Shown: positions 49,855 through 61,177 of the stretch, one piece after another
How positions within the stretch are numbered: the stretch's first letter is position 1
Layout: each line of letters opens with the position of its first letter
Assembly (NCBI GenBank): GCA_025602915.1
Contig: JAHLJZ010000007.1
Coordinates: forward strand, 186,001 to 250,000
Source of the DNA: Paraphysoderma sedebokerense
Taxonomy: Eukaryota; Blastocladiomycota; Physodermatomycetes; Physodermatales; Physodermataceae
Reading direction: 5' to 3'
DNA: 64,000 nucleotides
Made by a program: the position numbers and the translations under genes
Notes under the pieces: model-generated
What the model saw: only the letters and a program-made list of their open reading frames with translations
What the model was told of the DNA's origin: nothing
Databases searched by the model: none

Positions 49855-50145
49855 TCAAGGGGCTGAAGATTGACCGGTTGATTTTTCATTTGTCAAGGAA
49901 GGGAACTCGGAGAGAATGGATTTGTAAGCCTCGGGAAGATGGAATGATAGATATTCATAGCTCATTCGCCACCCCTCGTTAATTGTAAAGATTAGAGTCT
50001 CCGTCCCCTCTGTATTAAAGAGTGCGTCAGAGGGAACCGACAGCCATTTGCCAATTATTCGAATTGCATTTGCTCCATAAGAATATTTCATTCCCGCAAC
50101 ACTTGCGAATTGCCGGTTTATTGTGTCTAACAGCATAGTGGCCAT
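49855..50145 (-). CDS. Small conserved-looking orphan protein, 96 residues
   Basis: Single open frame starting MATMLLDTINRQFASVAGM. It is helical-looking, with no signal peptide, membrane segment or known motif. I do not recognise it. Just upstream of the ATG is a good 3' splice signal (TTTTCAATATATAG), so either there is a 5' untranslated intron or an upstream coding exon that would overlap the divergent flavoprotein gene. Its start codon lies only 35 bases from that gene's start codon. Coding status is likely from the position between two 3'/5' borders and the absence of rival frames, but not proven. Confidence 0.5.
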   Translation of the reverse strand: MATMLLDTINRQFASVAGMKYSYGANAIRIIGKWLSVPSDALFNTEGTETLIFTINEGWRMSYEYLSFHLPEAYKSILSEFPSLTNEKSTGQSSAP

Positions 50146-50180
50146 TTGCTATATATTGAAAACGTATTATTCGTCGATAA

Positions 50181-52560
50181 ATGCCGCAACTGCAGTGCAG
50201 CAGTGTAGACTGTATTCCTCCTTCAACAACAGAAGTTGTGGTCGTCGGTATGTATTGCCTCTATTATTATTATCGGTTTAGCTGTGTATGAGTATCACTC
50301 CTTCTTTGCATTTCATGCTACTTCAATCCTTCTTAATTAAATTCTGTATTATCTCGGTACTTTGCATTCGTTTAATGTACTTACTATGTTCCCGCTTTAG
50401 GTTCCGGCCCCTCCGCTATCTTTTTATCGTTTATCTTAAGTGGATACCGTCCCTACTATGTGCCCTCTTTGTCAGAATGTGGAATGCTGGAACACTATTT
50501 ATCCGAGATGAGTGAATCTGAAAGAAATAGACAGGTTTATAGTGTCGATCCTCATCCCGATAGAATATTGCATGAAAAACTGGGAGAACGACCTGGCCAG
50601 TCTGTTTTGGAAATGGTTTGCATTCTATCAGTTTTCTTTATGTTGGCCTGTAGCCGAAATGTTGCACTGAAATTCTAATTATTTTCCTCCGTTTAATTTG
50701 TTGTGGTTCAAATTTATGTTTTGAATAACAGGATCTCCTAGAACTCGGTTCATATCTCATTCATACCCCACTGTCCTCTCGCTCTCCAAATCGTCTCTCC
50801 TTGCTGCTAGATACACTTACGCATCCCAATTGTGATGCTGACCCCAGTTCTTCGATATCACGGTTGTTGTGGATACAAGAAGCCCGTCCAATAAACCACA
50901 TCGTCTTGGAGAAGAATCGGATAGGTGGATTATGGTCCACCAAGGAAATGAGCGAGGGCGATTGGAGAACATTAAGTTATAAGGAACACATGGAATTGCC
51001 AGGATGGACGTTTGAGAAATGGTTGGAGCAAAGAGAAAAATTGGAAGACATGGTAGAAGAGAATGAAAATTGGAGAGGTTGGTACTATCGACCAAAGAGG
51101 AACTTGGTGGGACGCTACTATAGGGATTATGTCAACGAACTGGGACTTAAAAGTCGTTTTTTTGAAACTTCAGAAGGTATTCACTAATACTTCTGGTTAT
51201 CTTTGTTCCTATCTGTACTTAGGGGGAGATAACTAACGCATTTGAATTTGTCCGCATTCTGGTATCCTTGATCCGTGCAGTTTTACAGATAACCGAGTCA
51301 CATCACCTGCTTCCTTTGACTAAGCAATGCGGTTGTCAAAAATTCACTTATGAGGATATTAATCGCAGCAATTCTACCATCTTTTCTACGTCTTCATCGG
51401 CCTCTTCTTCGCCCATCCCGACTCCCACTCACACACGGTGCAAATGCCTTTCCCACAAATTTTTAATTCGCGCAATCTATCGTGGTCTCCACACTCCCAT
51501 TCCGTTTTCGATACGCTCGAACCATGTAGTACTAGCATCAGGATTATTTCAGGAACCAAAATGGATTGGTGTGAGGGGGGAGGATGTTGACTTTGTATTC
51601 CATCAGTTGCAACAATTGGGTGATGGATCCAAAAGCACGGCAATCTCCAACAATCCCGACACCCATTACAATGACAACCGGAAAGAGCGATCCGTTCAGT
51701 CACATGTCGATGAATCGCTTTCGCCAATTCCGCCTACGAAATCATCTCGACCAGTAGTAATTATTGGTTCAGGCCTCTCCGCTGCAGACTGCATTATTCA
51801 TCATTTAAAAACTTGTCCAAATGTACCTATCATTCATATATACCAATTACCAACCAGCAAATCGACTTCATCATCTAACTCTACGAAGGCAACATCATAT
51901 AAAAAGCAAAATCCATTGTCAGTTTGCCATCATAGTGATTACCCCGAATATTGGACCTTATGGCAATGGATGAAATCCGGTTCTTCCAAGTCGCTTACGG
52001 TGCCGTCTCTTCAAAAAGTTTTGAACCAATTCAAACCATCCGACCCAATTTCATTCTCAGTGCAATTCGCAAAGCGCAGACCGATTCCATCCGCCACCCC
52101 TTCATGTTATATTCCCCTTTGTAACGCTGCCTTATCCAACATTTCGAAAGATCAGACTGTAGACCTAGCACTTTCCAATGCGCCCCAATCGAATGAAATA
52201 GCAAGAATAGATGTGGAAAAAGTAATTATTCTTGTTGGACGAGATAAAGACTTCCGATATCTATCTGTTCCTGGTCTATTGCTGGGAAAATCGAGCGGCG
52301 AGGAAGAGAATCAAGCATCTGAAGAAGTGCTATTTGACCCCGTCACTTATGAAGTTTTTACCCGTAACGGCCGGAATCGGAGAACTGTGCCTCACAACTT
52401 TGAAGATGATGACACCATGATTACGCGTATGCGGGAATATGGATTGGAACGAGGATCTGGAGTGTTTGCGATCGGATCTCTAACTGGGGATTCGACCGTG
52501 CGATTTTTGCTGGGTAGCAGCTTTGGTGTTGCTAGCGAATTAATTCAACGGGTACACTGA
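50181..52560 (+). CDS. OSGIN-like FAD/NAD(P)-binding oxidoreductase
   Basis: Exons are 50181-50247, 50401-50615, 50732-51176 and 51281-52560, giving 668 residues. The first dinucleotide loop is VVVVGSGPSAIFLS (split by intron 1) and the second is VVIIGSGLSAADCII, the layout of flavin monooxygenase-like enzymes. LSGYRPYYV, DWRTLSYKEHMELPGWTF and the KFLIRA / NHVVLASGLFQEP region match OSGIN-type proteins. Animal OSGIN1/2 are stress-induced regulators whose enzymatic reaction is not well defined. The fourth exon start (51281) was chosen since it alone joins in phase without a stop. The segment ~360-420 is a low-complexity Ser-rich insert. Confidence 0.8.
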
Positions 52561-53177
52561 ATTTTGGGAATGACATAATTGGATAAATATTTTTCGCTAG
52601 TTGTAAATCGTACCTGGCAAATGTGGATGAAAGCGTGTGGAAAAGTTAATTTTCATCGGGGGTGCGTTCTAGATTGTTCCGCGACTGATCCGTGATGGAG
52701 TTTGTACAGCATACATAATTGATGATCATTAAATTGAGCATATGTACATAATAAAAATGAAATACTAAGTGGTGATATGCGACGGTGGAACATTTTCATG
52801 GAACATTGTTGCGGTGTTCTACATCAGATAAGAAATTCATTGGAACAAGGAATCAGCCGTCACGTGCAATACTCTCGTTGAAAATTTATATTGCACTCCG
52901 GCAATTAGGAACAATTTATTAAGTTTATTAAGCATTACAGGAAAAGGGAACCGGAAAGCATACGTCTTGTATTTACCTACTAATGATACGGACAAAATAA
53001 TTCAATAGCAGTATACTGAAGAGAGCTGAGTCATTGGAGTCTTTAATTTCATCGAACCGGTTTTTAGACTCGGTCGGTCTCATTTATCCGTCATCTTGAT
53101 TATCGATATCACCTCGCATTGCCGTTTCTTTCGGGATTACTTTCTTAGTTTTTCTAAACTGTAGGAATATTTATCAA
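52561..53177. other. Spacer
   Basis: About 600 bases between same-strand genes. No feature recognised. Confidence 0.5.
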
Positions 53178-55048
53178 ATGTCTTCCCCTCCTAATTCCTC
53201 TCCACCAATACCGCCTCCCCAACCATCACCTTTGAAACTCTATTTCCTCAAATACCTCGGTCTATCCTACCTGCACACTGCCTTCCCCATACCTCCAAAA
53301 ACCCGTCCCAATTTCATCAAAGTACCTCCTCTCCCACCAAAATATAGCTGGTCCGTTGTCTTATCCGCATTCATTGGATCATGGCTAGGTATCGCAAGTA
53401 TAGGGGCTATACATTACATGGTTCCCCAATTTTATGCGAAAAAAGATGAAAATGGATTGGTTGCCATTGTGGGTAGTTTTGGAGCTACGGCAGTTTTATT
53501 ATATTGTGCTATAGATTCTGCATTAGCGTATGTTAAATTTTTCCCCTTATTGTGCAATTACACCGGTTTTGGGATTTGTCGCCTAGTCCACGGGGAATAT
53601 TCGGAATTTCAACGTCGGCCATCGTACTCCTTCTTACATTTTACATTTTTCTTAACTAATAGACAACCGCGCAATGTATTCGGAGGATCTCTAATAGCAG
53701 CAGCTGTTGGTGTATGTTGCAGACATATCTTTGATGTGATTACATATGGTACATCCGCCCATGAAAGCGGATTAGGGTATAATTTTTGGAGGTGGATTCC
53801 TGCTGCGTTCGCTGTATGTGCCCGTTATTTCATTGATATAAAGGGGATACATGCATTGTCGTTATTTCTGCTAAATTTCTTACATTTTGTTGGATGTTTA
53901 TTGTGTAGGTGTCGCTGACGATTGTGTTTCAAATGATTACGAGAACTGTTCATCCGCCGGGAGGTATTTAGAAATCCCGACATATTTTGTTCTTTCAGTT
54001 GTGTTTTTCTAACCACAGGCTTTTCTCTATCTTTGTTGGTCATTCTTTCCTTCTTTCGTTTAAATTTTCAGGAGCTATCGCTCTTATCGCAACAACCGGT
54101 GAAAAACAAATTTATTCCCTGCAATACCTCTACATTGTATTTCCCGTTCTATCATCTCTCATTATTACTTCTTTAATAGCGCTACTAGTCAACAATGTCA
54201 TTCGCGTGTATCCATTGTATTGGATCAACGCAGACGAGTATCGAACTCTGCAATCATGGTGGAGAAAACTGAAACGGTGTGTCACCGGACGAGGAAAAGA
54301 AAAATCGGAAGAATCCGATGACCGGGAAAAAGCGATGCAAGAGATAGCGAACAGAGATAGGAATTACCTAAACAATACAACACAGAATTTGGAGCACATG
54401 GGAACCGCAATCGCCCTTCACATGACTCCGCTTCCGACTGAATCGCGACTTTCGTTAGATCGCGGTATTACTCGAAAATCGATGGACTCATGTCATTCCT
54501 TCACGCAACAGTCCTCTCGACCTCGGCTCTCGATTGACAAATCTAGAAGATCGCTAGATGAACAACGAAATCGGTCCCCGAAAACTCCAATTGATCGAAT
54601 ACGAACTGATTATGACAAAAAATATTCATATTCGCCTGTCGAAAGCAATCATATGCAATCTCGTCTTCCGACTCCTCGGCAATCAATTGACGATGGATAC
54701 AGTTCAGAGTTTTACAATGGTGGTCAAATTCAAGTTCCTTCATCGTCCCCACTTAAAATCTCTACCCAATCTCAAAGCTGCAGTAGCTCTGATTCCCTTG
54801 AAATCGGCCACGATCATATAAATGAGCAAACTTTGGTTATCAATGGTTCCAGTCAGCACGGAATCAGCCCGCAACAGTTGAAAGAATTAAAAGAGTATCA
54901 AGAAATGCGCGGATCATTAAAATTCTATCAAGATAAATGCAGCGCTTTGGAAAACGAGGTGAGGAGTCTACGAAAAATATTGGGTGAGGGAGACAAGGTA
55001 ATGCAAAGTGGGGAAAGTAATCCAGCAACGTCACCGGTATCGGCTTAA
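53178..55048 (+). CDS. HPP family integral membrane protein with coiled-coil tail
   Basis: Exons are 53178-53527, 53663-53813, 53909-53963 and 54072-55048, giving 510 residues. The HPP signature is present: AQPRNVFGGSLIAAAVG, then RTVHPPGGAIALIATTG, with four or five membrane helices between residues ~55 and ~240. Plant HPP members are nitrite transporters of chloroplasts; fungal function is not established. The cytosolic tail (~270 residues) is charged, has several R-x-S sites (RLSLDR, RKSMDS, RRSLDE) and ends in a short coiled coil (LKELKEYQEMRGSLKFY). Exon 2 joins in phase at GC|A. Confidence 0.87.
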
Positions 55049-55609
55049 TATAATGATTCTCATCAAAAAGGTTAATGGAAACAGCAACGTGGATAACTTT
55101 GCGAAAAATATTTTACGAATAGGTAGTGGTAAATGTAGAATGTCCATGGGACGGGCGAAGGCTTTTGTTCTTTTATAGTCCGTTGAAGTGTAAAAATAAT
55201 CTTAAACCAGAAAGTGAATTTTCCTTCACTCAATATCTTAAATTTAGCTGTCGTTGTTCATTGTTCATAATTTAAAACCGTTTGTGTTTGTGTAATATTT
55301 CCGCATTGGGTAGCCATAGGCGATTCCACAATAATAACATAATCTAGTAACAAAAACCACATTTCTTGATATCTCAATTATTAATCGCAAAAGCGGGTAT
55401 GAGAAATAATGATGTCCAACGCATTAATGAGAGCGGCTACACCACCAGAATTAAAAAGGAATAAAAGACATATTTAAAGAGACCTCATCACTCCAACCTC
55501 CATTATTCAGCAGTGCGAGAGGAAAGAAACAAAACCATATTAAATGTGAAACAGCCGTTTTGTTTCGTACATTCATCACTTATTCTTCTACTTTGTTTTT
55601 CTATTCTAC
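55049..55609. other. Spacer between convergent genes
   Basis: About 560 AT-rich bases. No gene recognised. Confidence 0.5.
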
Positions 55610-57493
55610 TTATTTACCTCTGCCCTGTGTAACATTGACTTCATTCAACATATTGCTGACCGGAGCATCTTGTGAGATAGGCATAAATATAACTTTCGAT
55701 CCTGCAGATTTGGCCATCGTTGTGACGGTTTCAAGGTATCGAATCTGCATGGCCGCCGGGGTGTTAAGAATGTCTGATGGCCGATACGTAACATGTAGTG
55801 ATGATGTGATTTAGACAGAAGGAATTGAATTGGGGGGAAGGGAATGGTACGCGATTAGATGGGCAAAAGGAAGGTTTTGTTAATATAGGAAATCATTGAC
55901 ATCCATTGCTGTAGCAAATAATCGTATGGTTCGGGTATATCTTTACAAGAGGAGGATGTCCAAACAAACCTGATGCTTCTCTCATCAGCTTTGCTGCAGA
56001 GACTTCGGCTTCTGCTGCGATAACTTTAGATTCACCGATTCGTTTTTGTTTAGCGGCTGATGATAAAGTTTCTAATAGTTCGGCAGTGAGTTGAAGATCT
56101 TTGATTAGAACTGACTCGATCTGTTATAACCATAAGTTCGATACACATTGATGTACAAAGAACATATTTCGAAGGAGATCACGTAGAATTCAATGATCAA
56201 TCTAGTTAGCATTCCATAGTTTGACTATGGCAAGCAAAATCTCCTTTACCTTCACTCCCCAACTTTTGGCAGGCTCGTCAATCAGTCTTTGAATCTCGAC
56301 TGCAATAGTTTCCCTGTTTTCAATGCACTCTTGTAATGATCTTGTTCCGAAAATGTGTCGCAATGTCGTTTGGGTGCGTTCTACTAGGGCTGACTGGACA
56401 TTGGAAACCAAGAATACTGTAGCATACGGATCAACGACGTGCCTATATGGGACAATCTGAATGTTAATATTTAAGAATATCTGAAAACCAAATAAATGGA
56501 AAGTAATCGCTGAATCGCAATGACAAGTACAAAGAGGCGGAAAGAGATTCAAGGCAGTGATGAATTACCAGTAGATGACAGAATCAATGTTGATTCCGAC
56601 ATTATCTTTAGTCATCACATATTGACGAGGTATATCACTAATCTGTATTTTGATGTCGACAGTACGAATGGTTTCTGTCATCAGATTTATCTGATGGAGA
56701 CCTGAGGTGGGTTAATGATAATGCGGCCAGATTCGGAAATGAGATGATAAGTGGGAAATAAAGATGCAAAAAAAAGGTGAAAATCAAGGGCAATTGATAT
56801 GATTTATATAAGGAATGATTACTCATTAGTATATTGAGCATTGAATAGTACTGATAAGGAAAAGGATTAAGGTTTCTTCTTACCTGGGTCTACAACGCGA
56901 GTACATTTGCCAAATTTGCTAATTAATCCCACTGAACCTTGATCGACGATTCTGAACGGATTGGGACAGCACTAATATGACAAATAAATATGTAAATGTC
57001 AGAGGAAAATGTTCACTGTGGATTGCACTCCTTAAAGTTCTAAAACTGATTGAATGGGACACAAAAAGAGACTTTACGAAACATACGAGACAGCAAGGAA
57101 TAGAACCAAAGAAGCCAAGTACACCGCCAAAACATGAAACCATTCCTTCGTAAATGCCATGATGAGCGTCGTAAGCTGTTTTGGAGTTAGAAAGACACGG
57201 AAGTGGAGGAAATGTCAAACGTCGACGTGAGTATGCTGGTGGCGAATTAAAGAGAGGGGGAACCATGAAAGACTTCACTAACCAGGAAGATCCACAGCAA
57301 ATGAAGGCTGCAGAATCGGTTTCATAGGAGCTGCTGGTTGTTGGAGTATAGGTTGGTTACTCATTGCTAAGGCAGGTATAGAAGACGAGCGGGATGATGA
57401 AGCGAGAACAAGAGGTTGAGATTCAGCGTTCGTGTGAGGATGAGGATCGGAGTCGTCTGATGGCAGTGGAGCTGTCTGGGGAATTCTTTGCAT
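55610..57493 (-). CDS. Stomatin-like SPFH-domain protein
   Basis: Exons are 57493-57283, 57175-57087, 56971-56884, 56701-56569, 56442-56250, 56120-55970 and 55773-55610, giving 342 residues. The N-terminus is Pro/Ser-rich, then a short hydrophobic hairpin (GGVLGFFGSIPCC) with adjacent cysteines CCLCC suited to palmitoylation. The SPFH domain follows: VDQGSVGLISKFGKC, GLHQINL, VDIKIQISDIPRQYVMTKDNV, SVIYWHVVDPYATVF, VERTQTTLRHIFGTRSLQE and WGVKIESVLIKDLQL, ending with AAMQIRYLETVTTMAKSAGSKVIFMP. Stomatins scaffold membrane microdomains and modulate channels. The stop follows an apparent donor (GGTAAATAA), so a further exon is possible. Acceptor at 56443 avoids an in-frame stop. Confidence 0.9.
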
Positions 57494-59102
57494 AAGTTCC
57501 GTGTGCTATCAAAGATGACTTGATGTTTCTGCTTTGACTCAATTTTGCCAGTGTCCTTGATGTATCTCCAAAAATAGGTAATACTGATTGCAGGACATCT
57601 CGTGTCGTTTGATGCCATAATGCGGTACTTATGCGCGCATTCGTCGTCCATACGGTTCAGTCGAATATGGTTATTTAGGGAAATAATAAATCGTTGCATT
57701 TGTAAGTATGAAGAAGGCTTATTGTCTTTCAAAAATTGTAGTTAATATTCACAATTATTACTGAATATTTTGGTTTTTCATCCAAAACGGCTTATGTGGA
57801 TTGTTCGGATGCGTCAAGAGATCGATTCCAGTTTAGCATCTGGAGCTTGTTTAAATCGCGGTTATTATAAGAAATATTCGTCTATCAGTCCATGAGTTGT
57901 CTTATTTGAGTGGTCTCAATGAAACGAAAATTAAAGGAGAGCGTAGATGCGAGATGCTCTCCGCAGAAACAGTACTCCTCCATTGGAGTATTCCCAATAT
58001 TGAATGATGCATTGTCCGAATTTCGAATGTTGAAAACCTGTAGGCAGTTCTATTTTTCATCATCGCCACACCCTGATTCACAGTGACACCGGGGAACGAG
58101 GCTATAGTATCTGAGCAATGCAATCATGTTGTATAACCAAACTTGGTGACTGACAGAAAGATGCCAAAAGACGACTGAGTCGAGCACCTATCATAAATCA
58201 TGGTGTTGCGATCCATATTATATGCAGAGTAAAAGATTGGACTATGGGCATGAGTGCTGAACTTCAGCGTCCTGACTTTTTCACTTTTTCAATTCTGATT
58301 TTGCCGATTTTTACGACGTTATATTAAAGAGATAAATTAGGAAGATGAATAATTGATAAAGGTACTTGCATATCTAATATATTTGCACGCAGTCAGTGGC
58401 GACGAGTGGCGAAGAGCGTTGTGACTTGTACTTCTCTTCTGGAGGGATTTATTCTGTGATAGAATTCGCACTTTCATACGAGTCCCACCGTCGGAACTTT
58501 ATATCCTGTGGGTAATATGTCTACATGTCGTCTTCTTCATATAATTGTCTTAAATAAGAACCCTTGTATAACGTTCCCGTGTCCAGCTGTTACCAGTCTG
58601 TGCCAATTCAGTTCCACATTGTATTTGGCAGTTTGCATCCATTTAGAAATTCCAGCCAGTTATATTATTCATCAAAATATATGTTGCGTAAATACACCTT
58701 TTGTGCAATTCACTTGTAAAACCCTCAAATGTTATTTGTCTCGAATTCATTCATTAAGCATGGTAACGGGTATTGTCTTTTTGTCCGCTGCTGCTGTCAT
58801 TCATGTGGCAAATCGTTTTATCTCTTCAAATCTACCTCCTCACCTCTCCTTACATAAACCTCTTCATATTTACAGCAATTTCCTCTCCTCTTGAGTTGGT
58901 GCTTATCATATACTATTCTTCTCTCCGCTTTGCCAGGTTATTTCAGCTCCGTTCAAGAGATTATTTTGAGGAGAAGGACACCCGAGACACTGGGAGATAG
59001 CACCAATTCAAAACCTATTATAGGAATCATCACATCATTATCGCATCATACGTACCAAATTTCTGCGTCTTATTTTCCAAGCTTTTTTGTGTAAAAGAGC
59101 GC
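57494..59102. other. Long bidirectional spacer
   Basis: About 1.6 kb between the divergent stomatin and carbonic anhydrase genes. Open frames near 57902 and 58508 show neither codon structure nor motifs. No gene or repeat supported. Confidence 0.45.
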
Positions 59103-60775
59103 ATGACGATGGAAGAACATTCAGCCAGAAATTCGGTTCCAATCTCAACGTCGAGGTCAATTTCCTCCCCCAGAACGGCGAGTTCTCTTCCTCGTTCCTC
59201 ATCTTCAATGCCTCCATCGACTACAGTTGTACCGTCCGTATCTGATAGTTTGTCAAAGATGTCAGTCATAGACGAACACTCATCCTATCCTGTTCCCAAT
59301 TGTCCCAACCCGGATGAATCCACACCTACGAGAGATTCTAGATTAATTACAGACCCTAAAGCTGAGCTGGCTCCCATTCCCCCTTTGCTTTCTCGAGAGT
59401 CGTCATTTATCAAGTCAGATATTCCGGGGAGGTTGCGAGCCAAGTCAAATGTCTCTGAATATATTCATTCGCAAGAGGACAGTGCTCATGGTAGCCCTTT
59501 ACGCTTGATTCGCCAAATTCCGACCACATTTAGCACATTGAATAATCTATTGGAAGCGAACAAAATTTGGGCAGCTACAATGGTAAAGAAAAATGGAGAT
59601 TTCTTTACCAAATTGGCCAACCAGCAATCTCCGCAGGTTTTTTGGATAGGATGGTTCGTTAATGACTTTCTTCTTCAATTGTCTTCCACTTGGATCCGTG
59701 CAGTTAGGATGGATGAATACCGAGCAATTAGCATTAGTAAAAGCAATGAAAGACAACTAAATGACGACATTTTTTTTACTTTGCCTTCTCTTTCTTTGGT
59801 ATTTGCTACTTTATTATGCAATCTCCGGGTGTCCCCCTTGATGCCATCATCAGCTCAGATTCACGGTAAGTTCACATTTCTAGAACTCTTTTCGTTTGTC
59901 ATCTGCTGTTTCTGGTTAATGACGTTACGGTTCTCTATAATTTTTTGATTATATGAAGTGTACCAGCAAATCAAATTGTCAATCTGCAACCCGGGGAAGT
60001 TTTTGTGCATAGAAATATCGCGAATGTGGTGACGCATACCGATATAAATTGCTTAAGTGTTCTCCAGTATGCGGTAGATGTGCTCAAGGTTAAACATATT
60101 ATCGTCTGTGGACATTACGGTACTGTATAGCTTTTTATTTGAGTTCTTTTATGCGTCATGTTTTGTTATGATATATCTAATATCCTCCGTTTATGCGCCG
60201 TTCCTACAAAAGGATGCGGAGGTGTGGTCGCCTCAATGTGTGCGAAACAGTACGGATTAATAGATAACTGGCTACGAAATATCAAGGATTTGTATGCACA
60301 TCATGTGCATGATTTGGAAGGATGTGAAAATGAAAAGGCAAAAGCCGACTTAATGTGTGAGTTGAGTAAGTGTCCTTTCTTACCTCGTTTCGTTAAAATC
60401 AATGGTGACTGAATATGATTCAAAGATGTCGCAAATTCTGTACGAAATGTATGTGCGACGACAATTGTCCAAAATGCTTGGGCTAGAAACCAAGAGTTAA
60501 GTGTTCACGGTTGGTGCTATCGTATTGAAGGTTAGTGGAATTCGCGTTACAGTAAAGTTCACTTGGTCTCTCATTACCTGTTCTGGTGATTATGGATACT
60601 AACATCCCGCGTTACGTTCCTTTTAAATGTTTTATATCGGTCATCGGACTCTCCTTTCTGTATTCTAATTTATAACGCCTCAATTAATCATATAGATGGA
60701 CTCATCAGAGATTTAGGTTTATGTATATCTGATCCTAGCATGGTGGAGAAAGTTTACCAAATGATTAAAGTCTGA
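59103..60775 (+). CDS. Beta-carbonic anhydrase with Ser-rich N-terminal extension
   Basis: Exons are 59103-59653, 59854-59865, 59959-60119, 60213-60365, 60426-60530 and 60696-60775, giving 353 residues. The enzyme interconverts CO2 and bicarbonate. Zinc ligands are C184, H240 and C243, with D186 and R188 of the CSDSR motif; HYGCGG follows. [11 protein letters not shown] and [13 protein letters not shown] are standard. Exon 2 is only 12 bases and supplies most of CSDSR. About 145 residues of Ser/Pro/Thr-rich sequence precede the enzyme fold; it has no clear targeting peptide. Total length exceeds the usual 200-280 residues because of this extension. Confidence 0.93.
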
Positions 60776-61177
60776 GTACGAACTTGTTAAGTGATGCATT
60801 ACTGTTTAGCTATGAAAATTAACATTAGCCAACAATATTTGTAAAAGAAGCTCTAATTTAATGAGAAGTATATCAGAAGTGAGATTGTGAGTGCCAGTTT
60901 TCGACTTAGTGAAATTTTGGATATAAAGTAAAGTGGTAGCTAGAAAGGCTTCCGGTCGACTACAGTACTGTACGTGTATTTTGGAGCTGCATTAATGGTG
61001 AATAATAAAGGTGGATTGACTTGAGAGTAATGACAGTACTTATTAACTTTTTTCTATACGCTAATTGGGAATCGGTCTCAGCTTTCTCTTAACTTATCGT
61101 TACATGGCCTTAATAGCCGAGCATCTTCGCTGGGTATATCGCTCCTCTTTGATGGATCAATTCTGTATCGCAAACTT
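60776..61177. other. Spacer between convergent genes
   Basis: 3' flanks of carbonic anhydrase and Yrb30 genes. Nothing else seen. Confidence 0.5.

Noticed and set aside
58508-58894. 128-codon frame in the spacer before carbonic anhydrase
   Set aside because: Codon use and residue make-up look random, there is no homology I recognise, and no splice partners were found.
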